Made by a program: the position numbers and the translations under genes. This document shows positions 46,601 to 58,600 of a stretch of 64,000 nucleotides of DNA, piece after piece. Numbering within the stretch: position 1 is the stretch's first letter; every line of letters begins with the position of its first letter. The notes beneath the pieces are model-generated. The model was not told the DNA's origin and did no database searches. It worked only from the letters and a program-made list of their open reading frames with translations. Origin of the DNA: Gordius sp. MW1 (Eukaryota > Nematomorpha > Gordioida > Gordea > Gordiidae); assembly GCA_964036665.1 (NCBI GenBank), contig OZ038527.1:21226221-21290220 (forward strand). The letters are read 5' to 3'.

Positions 46601-49600
46601 TTGTATAATTAATTTTTGGGACGGTTCTGGCCTCTCAAAATTGAGGTTGAAAAAACTTTTAAGCTTTAATTTATTCAGGCTAGTCGTAGTCTATCATTTT
46701 CGTCTTTACGAATTTTACTTTTATATACAAGAATATAAATGTCATTCTTGTGTGTGTGAGGAACCATGAACACTATTTAAAATTGCTCAAACGGGATCAC
46801 GATTCACGTTTTTAAAAATAAGTTCGTTAAATAGGAACTATCTGCATTTAATTTGGGCGCTGGTATTACCATTTAAGCTTAATATTGGCAGTATCAAAAT
46901 TATATTGTGGACAATTTTCAATTTTAGTGGACTTTAGTTTAAAAACAGAGCTGGTGCGGCGGCCTCAGTCTTAGACATCTGATTTTCACTTACCTTTTAT
47001 AAGCTATGCTATGTGATCGTTCCTAGTTCCAAAACTGATTTTTAAAACTCTTTGAACCCTTTCTGCTGTAATATTTATTTAGAAAGAAACTTATCAAATT
47101 CAGTGGCTTTTTCAAAATAAAGACTTTGTATTTGAACCATTTATTATTAATAATGTCAAAAAATGCACGATAGAGCCCTGCGAAGTCACCTCATTCATCC
47201 CGACCTACTTTGACATCACTTTTTTCTATTAATTTCTAAAATCGAAGGTCGGCTTGGGGTCGCATTTTGGGTTCCCCTTGAGTAAAAAAGTAACAAACAC
47301 CGTATATAAAGAAATAAACTACTTTTTTTTTTTGGTAATTCCATTTTTTCAAAGTCGAATCCATGTCAAACCATTAAAACATACCTAAATATTTTAAAGA
47401 TATTGTTCTGCTTTTAGACCGCACCCATGCATTGAACAACTTATTTATAAATTTATTAGATTTTACAGAGATCGGATTTGTTAACATTTTTCTACCCAAG
47501 GCCCTGTCTGATTTTATAACTAAGTTCTCCGCCCGGGCCCCTTGAACTTTTTTAAATGTCTGCCCGGCCAAACCCAAATAATTAGAGCTGCCCTGACCGA
47601 AATAACGTTTTTTTTGGATCTTTAGTAATAATGTTGTCATATTTAATAAAACTTAAATATTTAATGCTCGATTTCGATTGACTTTACGATAAGTAAATAT
47701 TATATAATTAGTTAAAAAGGTTACAAAATAATGCACTTAATAAAATTTGAAAAAATCTCCTTAAACCGATACTGCCCGATTCTTATCGAGCTTTTCTGAT
47801 CTCTGGTATTAATTGCTATGCAATTTATGGGATCGTTTTTTGGTGTCCGTCCGTCGTCCGTCGTCCGTCGTCCGTTACCCTCCCTATCTATTTGCATTGG
47901 GTATATTAGGTTATCGCTTTTTTTAAATTAATGGATGAGAAAGAGGTGCCCCACCCCTCATCTCTATCTCCCTCGCTGTGTTATTTTTTAAATTAATGCA
48001 TAAGAGGTGCCCCACCCCTCATCTCTATCTCTCTCGGTGTGTTATATATAAGATTTGTTAAATTATCTATTATATAATAAACATAAATAAAAGTTGTTTA
48101 CTTTTAATTGCTATGCAATTTAACTAGTTATATAATAAACATAAATAAAAGTTGTTTACTTTTAATTGCTATGCAATTTAACTAGTTTTTGTTATATAAT
48201 AAACATAGATAAAAGTTGTTTACTTTTAATGCTATGCAATTTAACTAGTTATATAATAAACATAAATAAAAGTTGTTTACTTTTTAATTGCTATGCAATT
48301 TAACTAGTTTTGGGGTTAGAATCCCGGAGTCTTTTTTGACTCTTATGATTGTTCTTGTTACTATCATTGATAATAAGAATTTTTGGCCGTCCGCTGGCTG
48401 CTGACCAATGAAAAAAATGACCATTGGCCAAAATGTGAATCGAAATTATTTTTTTCGTTTTTTTTTATTATGATTGTTCCTGTTTCTACCATTGCTATTA
48501 TGACTTTTTGGCCGTCCGCTGGCTGCTGACCAATGTTATATAATAAACATAAATAAAAGTTGTTTACTTTTAATTGCTATGCAATTTAACTAGTTTTTGG
48601 GTTAGAATCCCGGAGTTTTTTTGACTCTTATGATTGTTCTTGTTACTATCATTGATAATAAGACTTTTTGGCCGTCCGTTGGCTGCTGACCAATGAAAAA
48701 AATGACCATTGGCCAAAATGTGAATCCGAGTTTATTTTTTCGTGTTTTTTTTGACTATTATGATTGTTCCTGTTACTACCATTGCTATTATGACTTTTTG
48801 GCCGTCCGCTGGCTCCTGACCTATTGAAAAAATGACCATTGGCCAAAATGTGAATCGAAATTATTTTTTTCGTTTTTTTTGACTATTATGATTGTTCCTG
48901 TTCCTACCATTGCTATTATGACTTTTTGGCCATCCGCTGGCTGCTGACCAATGGAATAAAATGACCATTGGCCAAAATGTGATTCGAAAACTTTTCTTTC
49001 GTTTTTTTTTTTTGACTATTATGAATTTATATCCACTTTTACCGTGTCCTGGCTGCTGACCAATGGAAAAAAATGACCATTGGCCAAAATGTGATTCGAA
49101 AATTTTTTATTCGTTTTTTTTACTCTTATGAATTTATATCCACTTTTACCGTGTGCTGGCTGCTGACCAATGGAAAAAAATGACCATTGGCCAAAGTGAG
49201 CATCAAAATTTTTTTCCCCGTTTTTTTGGCTATCATTGACTTATAGAGTATCTGTTGGTACTGACCAATAGAGAAAAAGTGACCATTGGCCAAATTTTTG
49301 ATTTTTTTAATTAAAAATTGTTCAAATTCAACAAAAAATTTCTCCCAACAATTCTGCAAATTCTTAACATTGTGTTGTTTTATAATATAATGTTTGTTAG
49401 ACCCATAATCACTAAAGGCCATAAAAACTAATGTAATACGCAACTAGTTGGTAATTGCTATGCAATTTAACTAGTTTTGGGGTTAGAATCCCGGAGTTTT
49501 TTTTGACTCTTATGATTGTTCTTGTTACTATCATTGATAATAAGACTTTTTGGCCGTCCGCTGGCTGTTGACCAATGAAAAAATGACCATTGGCCAAAAT

Positions 49601-52600
49601 GTGAATCCGAGTTTATTTTTTCGTTTTTTTTTTGACTATTATGATTGTTCCTGTTACTACCATTGCTATTATGACTTTTTGGCCGTCCGTTGGCTGCTGA
49701 CCAATGGAAAAAAATCACCATTGGCCAAAATGTGATTCGAAATTTTTTTTTTCATTTTTTTTTGACTATTATGAATTTATATCCACTTTTACCGTGTCCT
49801 GGCTGCTGACCAATTTTTTTAATTTTTTTTTTTACATTAAATTAATATTTTGTTTTTGTTAATACCATTGATAATATGACTTTTTAACCGTCCGCTGGCT
49901 ACTGACCGACGAAATATATTGATTTTCTAAACATAAAACACAACTTTATTATTTCATTATCTATATAAATAACATAATAACTTCTACTATTTTAAAGCCA
50001 GCGTGGTATAGTGGTTATAGCGCCGGCTTGTGAACTGGAGGTGTGGGGTTCAAGTCAGGGAGGGGACAAATTTTTTTTTTTTAATTTTTTTAAATTAAAT
50101 TGATATTTGTTCATGTTAATACCAATGATAATATGAATTTTTGACCGTCCGCTGGCTACTGACCAATAAAAAAATGACCATTGGCCAAATAAATCGAAAT
50201 TTTTTTTCGTTTTTGAATTGGTTAACATTGATAATTACCCTATGTCCTCCCCTACAAGGGCCTATAACTAATTAACTAATTATTTTGCATCTAATACCCC
50301 CTATAGGCATTCTCGCCCCTTCCCACCTTTCTCGCCCATAAATTGCATAGCAAATATGCTACGTTTATACGGAGTATAGAAGAGTTCCCCCTTCCCCTCT
50401 TCCCTTCCCCTACTCCCCTTCCCTTCTCCCCCTTCCCACGAGGGCCGAAGGCCCGAGTTTTTATATGTATGTATTGGTTTCAACATATACATAACGTTTT
50501 GTCACACATGCTCGCAGGCTACAATGAACATGATACCCGAAGCGTGGAAGAGCGATACCGAGATGAATCACGAAAAACGGTCTTTCTACAAGTGGAGTTC
50601 GTGTTGGATGGAGCCTTGGGACGGGCCCGCTCTCTGCATATTCTCGGACGGGCGTTATGTTGGAGCAACCCTGGATAGAAACGGTCTAAGGCCTGCGCGA
50701 TTTTACGTTACTCGTTCTGCCCACCTCATAATGGCTAGCGAAGTGGGAGTTTATCACACCGCCTCCCCCAATGATATCGTTCAAAAGGTATATAGTATGA
50801 GTAGTTCCGGAAGGATGGATCTGGTTCGAGGCTCTAGTTTTTATCTATTTTTCCCGAAACTAGCCCAAAATTCTCTGGGCCGGACTCGAGTCGGGCTTCG
50901 GACGGCTCGTGCAGAGCTTAAGTATAAAACCGATGAGACTTTTTATTAAGTCAGACGAAGAGTGTCAATATTAAAAACGATATTATTACTTTCTAAGCAT
51001 ATTAAGTTTATATGCCTTTAGGAATGCATGTTCAAAGGCATGGCATCTTTTAATTTTTTGAGGTTAGTTATGTTTTGATCTTTGTTGGCATCCATGTTAT
51101 TGCGACTTGGCGACCCTTATTTGTTTGTTTGTTTATGGTAAAATTAGTAATTAACTCGCGGGGTGCAGACGTTTTTCTAAAGGAAATCTCTTTAAGAGTA
51201 CCGTAATAATTTATGACACGGAACGATTATTTGATTTTAGGTAAAAACAGTCGTGTATAAAATTTGTGTGTTAGTGCTTTAAAAAGGCCTGGGTTTTGTT
51301 TAGTCGACCTCTAGGCTTAGTCGAAATTTCAAAGATAAGTCGCCCGTTAATTTTAGTTGAACCATTAGTCCATTGGTTGCTTCGTGTTCAGGCACCTTTG
51401 GCAAACAGGCCTTAGCTTTTTTTAAAGAGGTAGGAAGACGTTCTCCCCCTTATAAACATTCGGTATCCTTTTTACTGAAACAAAGACTTGGGATTCTTAT
51501 AGCCAAGTACAATTTTAAATGGTTCGCGGATTCTTGGACAATCTTGGAAGATTCCCTCGATGATGCTATATCAGAATAGTTTATCATTTTATTTGACGCT
51601 TTTTGTCTTTTATATTTCATGTATTTATATTATACAAACTGTCAACGGATTTTTAACCATAAACTTTAAAAAAAACGAGGACTTTTTCTAGTTAATTTTT
51701 AATAGTTATAATAAAATTTGACGTGTCTCTCTATTGTCGTCCATTAGGGTCGCTTGAAACCGGGCAAAATGTTGCTAGTCGATACGAAAATCAAACTTTT
51801 CGTCAAGGACGAAGACATAAAAATGAAGATATCCACCATGAGACCCTACTCCGTTTGGCTTTTCGAAAGGGTATTTCATTCGCTTCATGGATTCATATAT
51901 TTATTCATTATTTTAACGGGCTCCGAGGGTTTGCTAGAGTGATATTATGGTACGCATAAAATAGCCATACCATAGGTGCTAGTCTCCCTTAGTTTTGGGC
52001 ACTTTTAATGTGAGTGTGTGGTACAAACCGACCAGTAAGTAGTATATTATTTTGTCATAGAATCTCGGATATGCCATATTAAATATATGCTTAGGGGGTG
52101 TTAGTTAGCTAGCCGTTTTCGTTAATCTCTACCTCTCAAGTGTAGCTAAATAATATGACACAAGTTTCGTGCCATAAAAATTACGGCGCTCACCCCACTT
52201 TTAGGACATTAGGGGAGAGGATCATCTAAATAATAGCGCCTTACATTAGGGACGCGCATCTCATGATAAACTTTTTTGGTGGCGATGTTAAGAAGTCTGT
52301 TTATTCCTTTCAACAGCTGAGCTCTAATATGGCGCGCTCGTTAAAATCACACCTAGTGATGGGAAAACACAGTATATAAAAAAATATGGAATTTAGATCA
52401 CCTACACAACCTAAAGGTTTAGGCCATAAATATTGATCAACCTAATAGCTTTTAGGTTGATTTTACGCTCAAACCTAAGCTTTAGGCTCCTCAATCGACC
52501 TCGAGTTTGAGGTTAATTTTCACTTTAAAGCTCGATGCATAGGTAAGCGTTTCTCAAAGACTCAGAGGTTTTCAAGGAACCTCTAACCCAGCCTAAGGTT

Positions 52601-55600
52601 GACCTGGGCTTGACTCACCCCTAACTTTTTTCCACCACTACGTTCGCCCCACTGTAATTTCATCTAAGATTTTATACACCATAGGGGAGGGCATCTTTAA
52701 AGTAAAAAGGCCTTACATTAGGGACGCGCTACTCACTATAAACTCTTTTGATGGCGATGGTAATAAGTCTGTTTACTCCTTTCAACAGCCTAGCACTAAT
52801 AAGTCGCGCTTGTTTACATCCCAAGCTCTAACCCAACTAGAGATGGATTTTTTCCCGAAATTTGGGGAAAATAGGGGAAATAACGGTAAAAATAGGGGAA
52901 TTATTTGATAAAAAAATATTTATTCGCTGGATTAGACTATAAGGATGCAAGACTTGTACGAAGATCATTTCAAGAAAGCCGCTAGACCTTTCGATCAAAG
53001 AGCCTCTAACAAAGAAGAAGCCTTGGCCCAAGGCCCCGACTCTAATCGTGTCTCAGCCGGCTATGCGGCTAGCCGTGTGCCTTCGGTAACGGACTCCCCT
53101 CTTTCAGTCCAAGAGGGGGCCGCCATTACTGAGAAAATTTTAATTACCAACGGCGACACCATGCCCAGGGACGTTATGTCCAATAGTTCGTGTAACGATA
53201 TAGACGCGGTAGAAGAGTATAAATACGATACCGTTCTGCACGATCGCAGGCTTCCCGTGTTCGGATTCACGGCCGAAACGGTGAATCTACTAGTCCTGCC
53301 CATGATAAAACAGAAGTAACCCCTCTTTCTCGTAAATTGTTATTTCTATCGTAAAAAATATTTTTATTAGCTAAAAATGATGCATAAGATATACAAAAAT
53401 TTGTATGAAACTGCTGTTTTTTAATAATTAAAAAGTTTATTTTCTCGAAAACAAAGTTGTAATACAAAGATCTATATCATTATCTTTTAAAATAGGCCAA
53501 GAGTCTGCAAAGGATTTAAGGTTGTACAAATTGAGGGCCCATGGCTATGTTGTGTTAAAAGATTTATACTTGTACTTGGCTATTATCATATTCTATATTA
53601 TTAGTTTTGTCGCTAGGATTTGCTTTGTTTGCCATTCGATTTTGGTCGTTTTCGTGTTTATAAATCGGTATTAATATTTTAAGTTGTGATTGATTATGGT
53701 GTCACGTTATTGTATTAAGACTGTTAAGGTGAGTATAAATATTTGCGTTAAATACAATATCGGGACGAACACATTATGGTACGGACTCACCAGTAATCAT
53801 TTTGCATTAGTTTTTAATTATTTATCAAAACAATCGTTAAATCCAACGCGATTTCCATACACGGATCAATGCCATCCGTTTAGTTATAGCGCGTTTTTAT
53901 ATTTTTTAGTCGTGTATGTAATTCTTTTTTATACCAACTACTTAAATATATCAAAAATTTATAGTTAAAATTTATAAAAACGTAACCTTGTTAACCAAAG
54001 TTAAATTAGCCGATCAAGTTATTTTAGGCGGTGATATATGATGAACTGATTAATTTGCAACGCAGGAAAGAAGCCTTGGGTTCTATGGGCAACGACAGTC
54101 CCCTAGCTTGTTTGTCGGAATACAATCCAGCCATATACGATTACTTCAAGCAAATGTTCGCCCAAGTCACTAATCCCCCCATCGACCCGTTTAGGGAGAA
54201 GAATGTCATGTCTTTAGCCTGTTACGTCGGACCTAGCGCCAATTTGCTCGAGGTCGGGCCCGAACAATGCCAGAGGCTGTACCTCGAACAACCCATCTTA
54301 TCCCTACTCGATATGGAAGTCTTAAAAAATACCACTTACCGTGGCTGGAAGGTACGCCAAAAACATTTTTTAAGCCAATTTAGAAAAATGTCTTGTCTTG
54401 TCCTGTCCCACTTGTAAATTTTCAATGATTGCCGTGGAAACTTATACGGGTTTTTAATAGCTGACATTCTTCTAAATCCTAAAATTTATTAAAATTATGG
54501 CTAAAATTTCCAAAAATGCACATTTAGCCCCTCCCTAAATCATTATTGCCCCCATGCTGGGTACGCCCATGGCTGTGAACTTTTGCTTCTGTAAAAGACT
54601 TTCATTTTGTATTCCCAGATAAACTTTTTTGACCTCGCTCGAGCCTAAATTCTATTATCGTTTTTGTGCCCGACTAATTACCTTTATCATTGAATTTTTG
54701 GGCCTTTCTATGTTGTTGTTGTTGTTGCTATACATCGGATAATTGCGAAACTGGCTAAATGATTCCCGGAAAAATTTTTATTTCGTGTTTTCCCTATTAA
54801 AGACCAAAGTGATTGACATGATATACCTGGCTTCGGATGGATTGGAGGCCTTGGAGGCGGGCATAGACAGAATTTGCAAGGAGGCAGCCATAGCCGTTGA
54901 ATCGGGCCATAGTTTGATCGTGCTGTCTGATAGGAAAGCCGGCCCTCAACATATACCCATCCCGGCTCTAATGGGACAGGGGGCGGTACATCACTTTCTG
55001 CTGGACAAGAAGTTACGGATGAAAACTGGGATCATCGTGGAAACTGGGTCTATAAGGTTTAAAAGCTAATCAAGCATCTTTTAAATCTGACTTTTATCAT
55101 CTTGTTATTTTTAACGATAAAATTGTTATAACGATCACGTTTGAGGTCACTAGCGATGTCTCTATTGGAGAGTTATGATGTGCCGGCGGTTAGGTTTAGA
55201 ATTTTAAGCTTGCTGAAACGTTATTTATGAGTTAACAACGGGCGAAATTTTGATTTTTTGGATATGGAGAGGAAATAGCTACCTTCCCATGGTTATGTGA
55301 TTTATAACAAGCAATTAATACTTGCATTTAGATTAAAAGTATTTTGTAATTTTTGTATGGGGCAAGAGAAGATTGCCCTAAAGGTTCAAGTGGCATAGAA
55401 ACTACGTTAGAGTTAAGATAGAGGTGTTTTATTGAAGCCAATCAATGGATGTGGTATCTTAATTTGTTCAAAAATATAATTTTTAAGCAGTGTAATTAAA
55501 CTGAGACAAGAGCAAGCTGTATGCTTGATTATCATTGATTAATCTCTTCGAGTGAGCTATATATAATTTTTTTTGAATGGCATAGGCAAGTGGCTCACAT

Positions 55601-58600
55601 ATGCCTGTTACTGGGGTACGGGGCAGACGCGGTATGTCCGTACTTGGTTTACGAATTGGTAGCTGGGCTAAGGAAGGAAAACATGCTAGATCCCGTTTTC
55701 ACCGACGAAGTCATTTACCAAAATTTTCGGGATGCCGCCGAGAAGGGGATCAGCAAAGTTATGGCCAAAATGGGCATCTCTACCCTGCATAGTTACAAGG
55801 TTATCCACATTGTCACAACTCCTATATTAATATTTATTGCCTTATTTTAAAAAAATGTGTGTTTTTAAGTTTTTTTTTTGTCATATAGTAATAAAGCTTA
55901 GTTTAAAATGATTTAAATTATAATCTCTCACCTATTCAACGTTATTAATGTTTATTATTGTTGTTAAACCTTCTTTTTTTTTAGGAATTTCATTATATTT
56001 TTTATGCTAATCTTAACTTAGGATGGTTTATAAGTTGTTTGTATGGTAAAACCTCGTTTTTGAACATTGGGTGAAAAAGGGTTGCGCTGACAATTTATCC
56101 TTAACGCTATTTAGCCGTATTTCTTAGTAGCAACATTATCAAATTTGTGCCTCTTGATAGGCTCAAATGGGTTATACACTTTTATCGCGTAAAGAACCCG
56201 TATTTATTATAAAGAAGTTTATTTTAACTGCTTACCTTGCTTTAATAAGCAGTGCTTTTCGAATTTTATTCACCCAAATTTTGTTATGACACGACGAAAT
56301 GTGTATATAATGTTAAATTTGTTTTACTCGCCTCTTCTCTACGCAGGGTGCTCAAATATTCGAAGCGATCGGGCTGGGACCTGCCATAGTCGATAAATGC
56401 TTCGCTGGCACTCCATCCCGGCTGGGCGGAGTTACCTTTCCACTCATAGCTAGCGAATTGGCTTCCCAACAATTCAAGGTTCATTCATTGTTTACATTGA
56501 TATTTAAGTAATTTTCATTTTTAACACTTTGTAAATAAAGTACTAAATTATTTTGTTGAATTTATTTGAAATATGACGCATTTAAAAGGCGTACGCTAAA
56601 CGAGAATGTGATAACATTCTGCTCCTGGATCCCGGATTCTATCATTGGCGCGATGGAGGGGAAAAACACGTTAACGACCCCGAAGCCATTGCTAATTTGC
56701 AGGTGGGAATATTGTCTTTACGCGGCGAATAATCCATATCCATACTAATTTTTGCAAAAATTTATTATAATTTTTTTTTGTAGTTTGATTGTTAATGTAC
56801 CTTATATGCTTTTAAATTTCTCAATGATTTAACACACGCAATGTTTGCCTTAGCCATTGTCAAATCGACTAAAATTTTCTAACTTCTTATGCTTCTTAAT
56901 TAAATTTTGTTTTGTTTTGTGGTTGATGGTTTTCAGTTTTTTTATTGATTCTTTAATTTACAAATCATAATTAATTATTTAAGCTTATAGGGAAGATATA
57001 ATGGTACTTAGCTATGCGAGCTTAACGTTAACACGCTATGGCAACCATTGTAAAGAAAACTAAATTGAGAGCGTCTGAATTGAATACTATCTAAATCGAA
57101 TAAAACAGTCAGTATTCCTAATGCAATTTGTTTAGACTTTTAAAAAACAATTTTTGCCTCTTTAACCTGCCACTTTTGCCGCCTTCCTAATCCAAATTCT
57201 GGCAACGCGCTTAAATCACTAAAGCAAACGTATAGTAGATATACCAAATCTATTTTCAAACTTTCTCAAAAATATTTACATTTATCCAATTTCTTTAAAA
57301 TACATAATAATTTAGACGGGCTCATAAATTATATTCAAAACAAATTACTATTTTTGTTATTAACATGGGCAAAAATATTTCGATATGTCTACAGGCAGCT
57401 GCTCGTTCCAACAGTCACGCGGCTTATGATAAATTTAGGGAGGCCAACGATCGGGCTAATCGATTCGTTAGTTTGCGTGGTCAATTGGCTTTCGACTTCG
57501 AAGTGGCACACAGCTTGATCGGAGTTGGTGGGGTCGGGGCTGGAGCCGGGGCCGAGCTAGGCGCTGGGATTGTTGCTCTCAGAGGAGCCCTACCTCCTAA
57601 TGCTATCTCATCTAATAATGGTTAGAGCTCTTTTTTTATAACAGAATAGCTAATAAAATATTCAGGTTTGCTTGCCATACGCATTGATAAGTTTTTTATT
57701 TTGCCCTAGCCCATCCGGTTTTAGATCGATATTTTGAGGTTTTCCCGATTTTGGTTTTTATTTAGCAAAGATGTAAAAAATTTCATATAAATTTCTAATC
57801 GCGGTTTATCGCTTCGCATGTATAGAATGTTAGTATTGTAATAACCGATAATACTCGCTCGAAGCGGCTATCAATTTCTCTAACCCTAAAGTTAATTTTT
57901 AATTCATATATTATATTGCAATTATATTACATTTTAACAGGTTTAATGAATGGTTTTGCGAACGGTAATGGCGATTTCAATTTGCCTGGATCCATAGATA
58001 TTGACATGGTCGAAGATGTTTCTTGCATCGTCAAAAGGTTCATACCTACATTTGTTAGCTCTATTCATAATTTTATTATTTTTTATATCTATATATAATT
58101 AATTATTTAATCGCTTCTAATCATGATTTTTTAAAATTTTCATCATAATTTAGATAAAAATCTTGTTTGATATATATCCGTGTTCATCAGTGGCGTAGCC
58201 AGCATTGGAATTAGAGGGGGGCAATAATGATTTAGGGAGGGGCTAAATGAACAATTTTAAATTTTAGCCATAATTTTAATACATTCAAACAAAATTTTGG
58301 ATTTAGAGGGGGCAGCCGCCTCTCTCTGCCCCCCCCCCTTTGGCTACGCTCATGATGTTTATACTTTGATATTCTTTTTTCCTTAAATGAGTTCATTAAT
58401 TTAATGGGCTTATTTGACCTCATTTCTATCATACGTATAATTTTCGCAATTGTCAATTTATGTTTCTATTTGGTAGATTTTGCACGGGGGCCATGTCGTT
58501 CGGGAGCATTTCTTACGAGGCCCATACGTCGCTAGCTTTAGCCATGAACGCGATAGGGGGAAAAAGTAACACTGGAGAGGGAGGGGAAAGTCCAATACGC

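Larger units (their letters stand above)
45846..50517 (+). other. GOGAT intron 8
   Basis: The 4.7 kb intron contains a retroelement tail fragment, a family-C remnant, and the second Helentron-like element, which makes up more than half of it. Confidence 0.75.
50788..51747 (+). other. GOGAT intron 9
   Basis: Contains a family-C MITE right-end fragment (50875-50921), a truncated family-B MITE (51272-51375) and a retroelement tail fragment (51373-51579). Confidence 0.65.

Noticed and set aside
49997-50067. Functional tRNA-His gene
   Set aside because: Promoter boxes and anticodon loop are present, but acceptor and T stems do not pair. Listed as a pseudogene or SINE head instead.
53690-53968. 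92-codon ORF in GOGAT intron 11
   Set aside because: AT-driven composition, no family pattern, no codon bias like the neighbouring exons.
56566-56748. ORF starting [14 protein letters not shown] in a second frame over GOGAT exon 16
   Set aside because: The other frame encodes the conserved [13 protein letters not shown] motif and fits splice phases on both sides.
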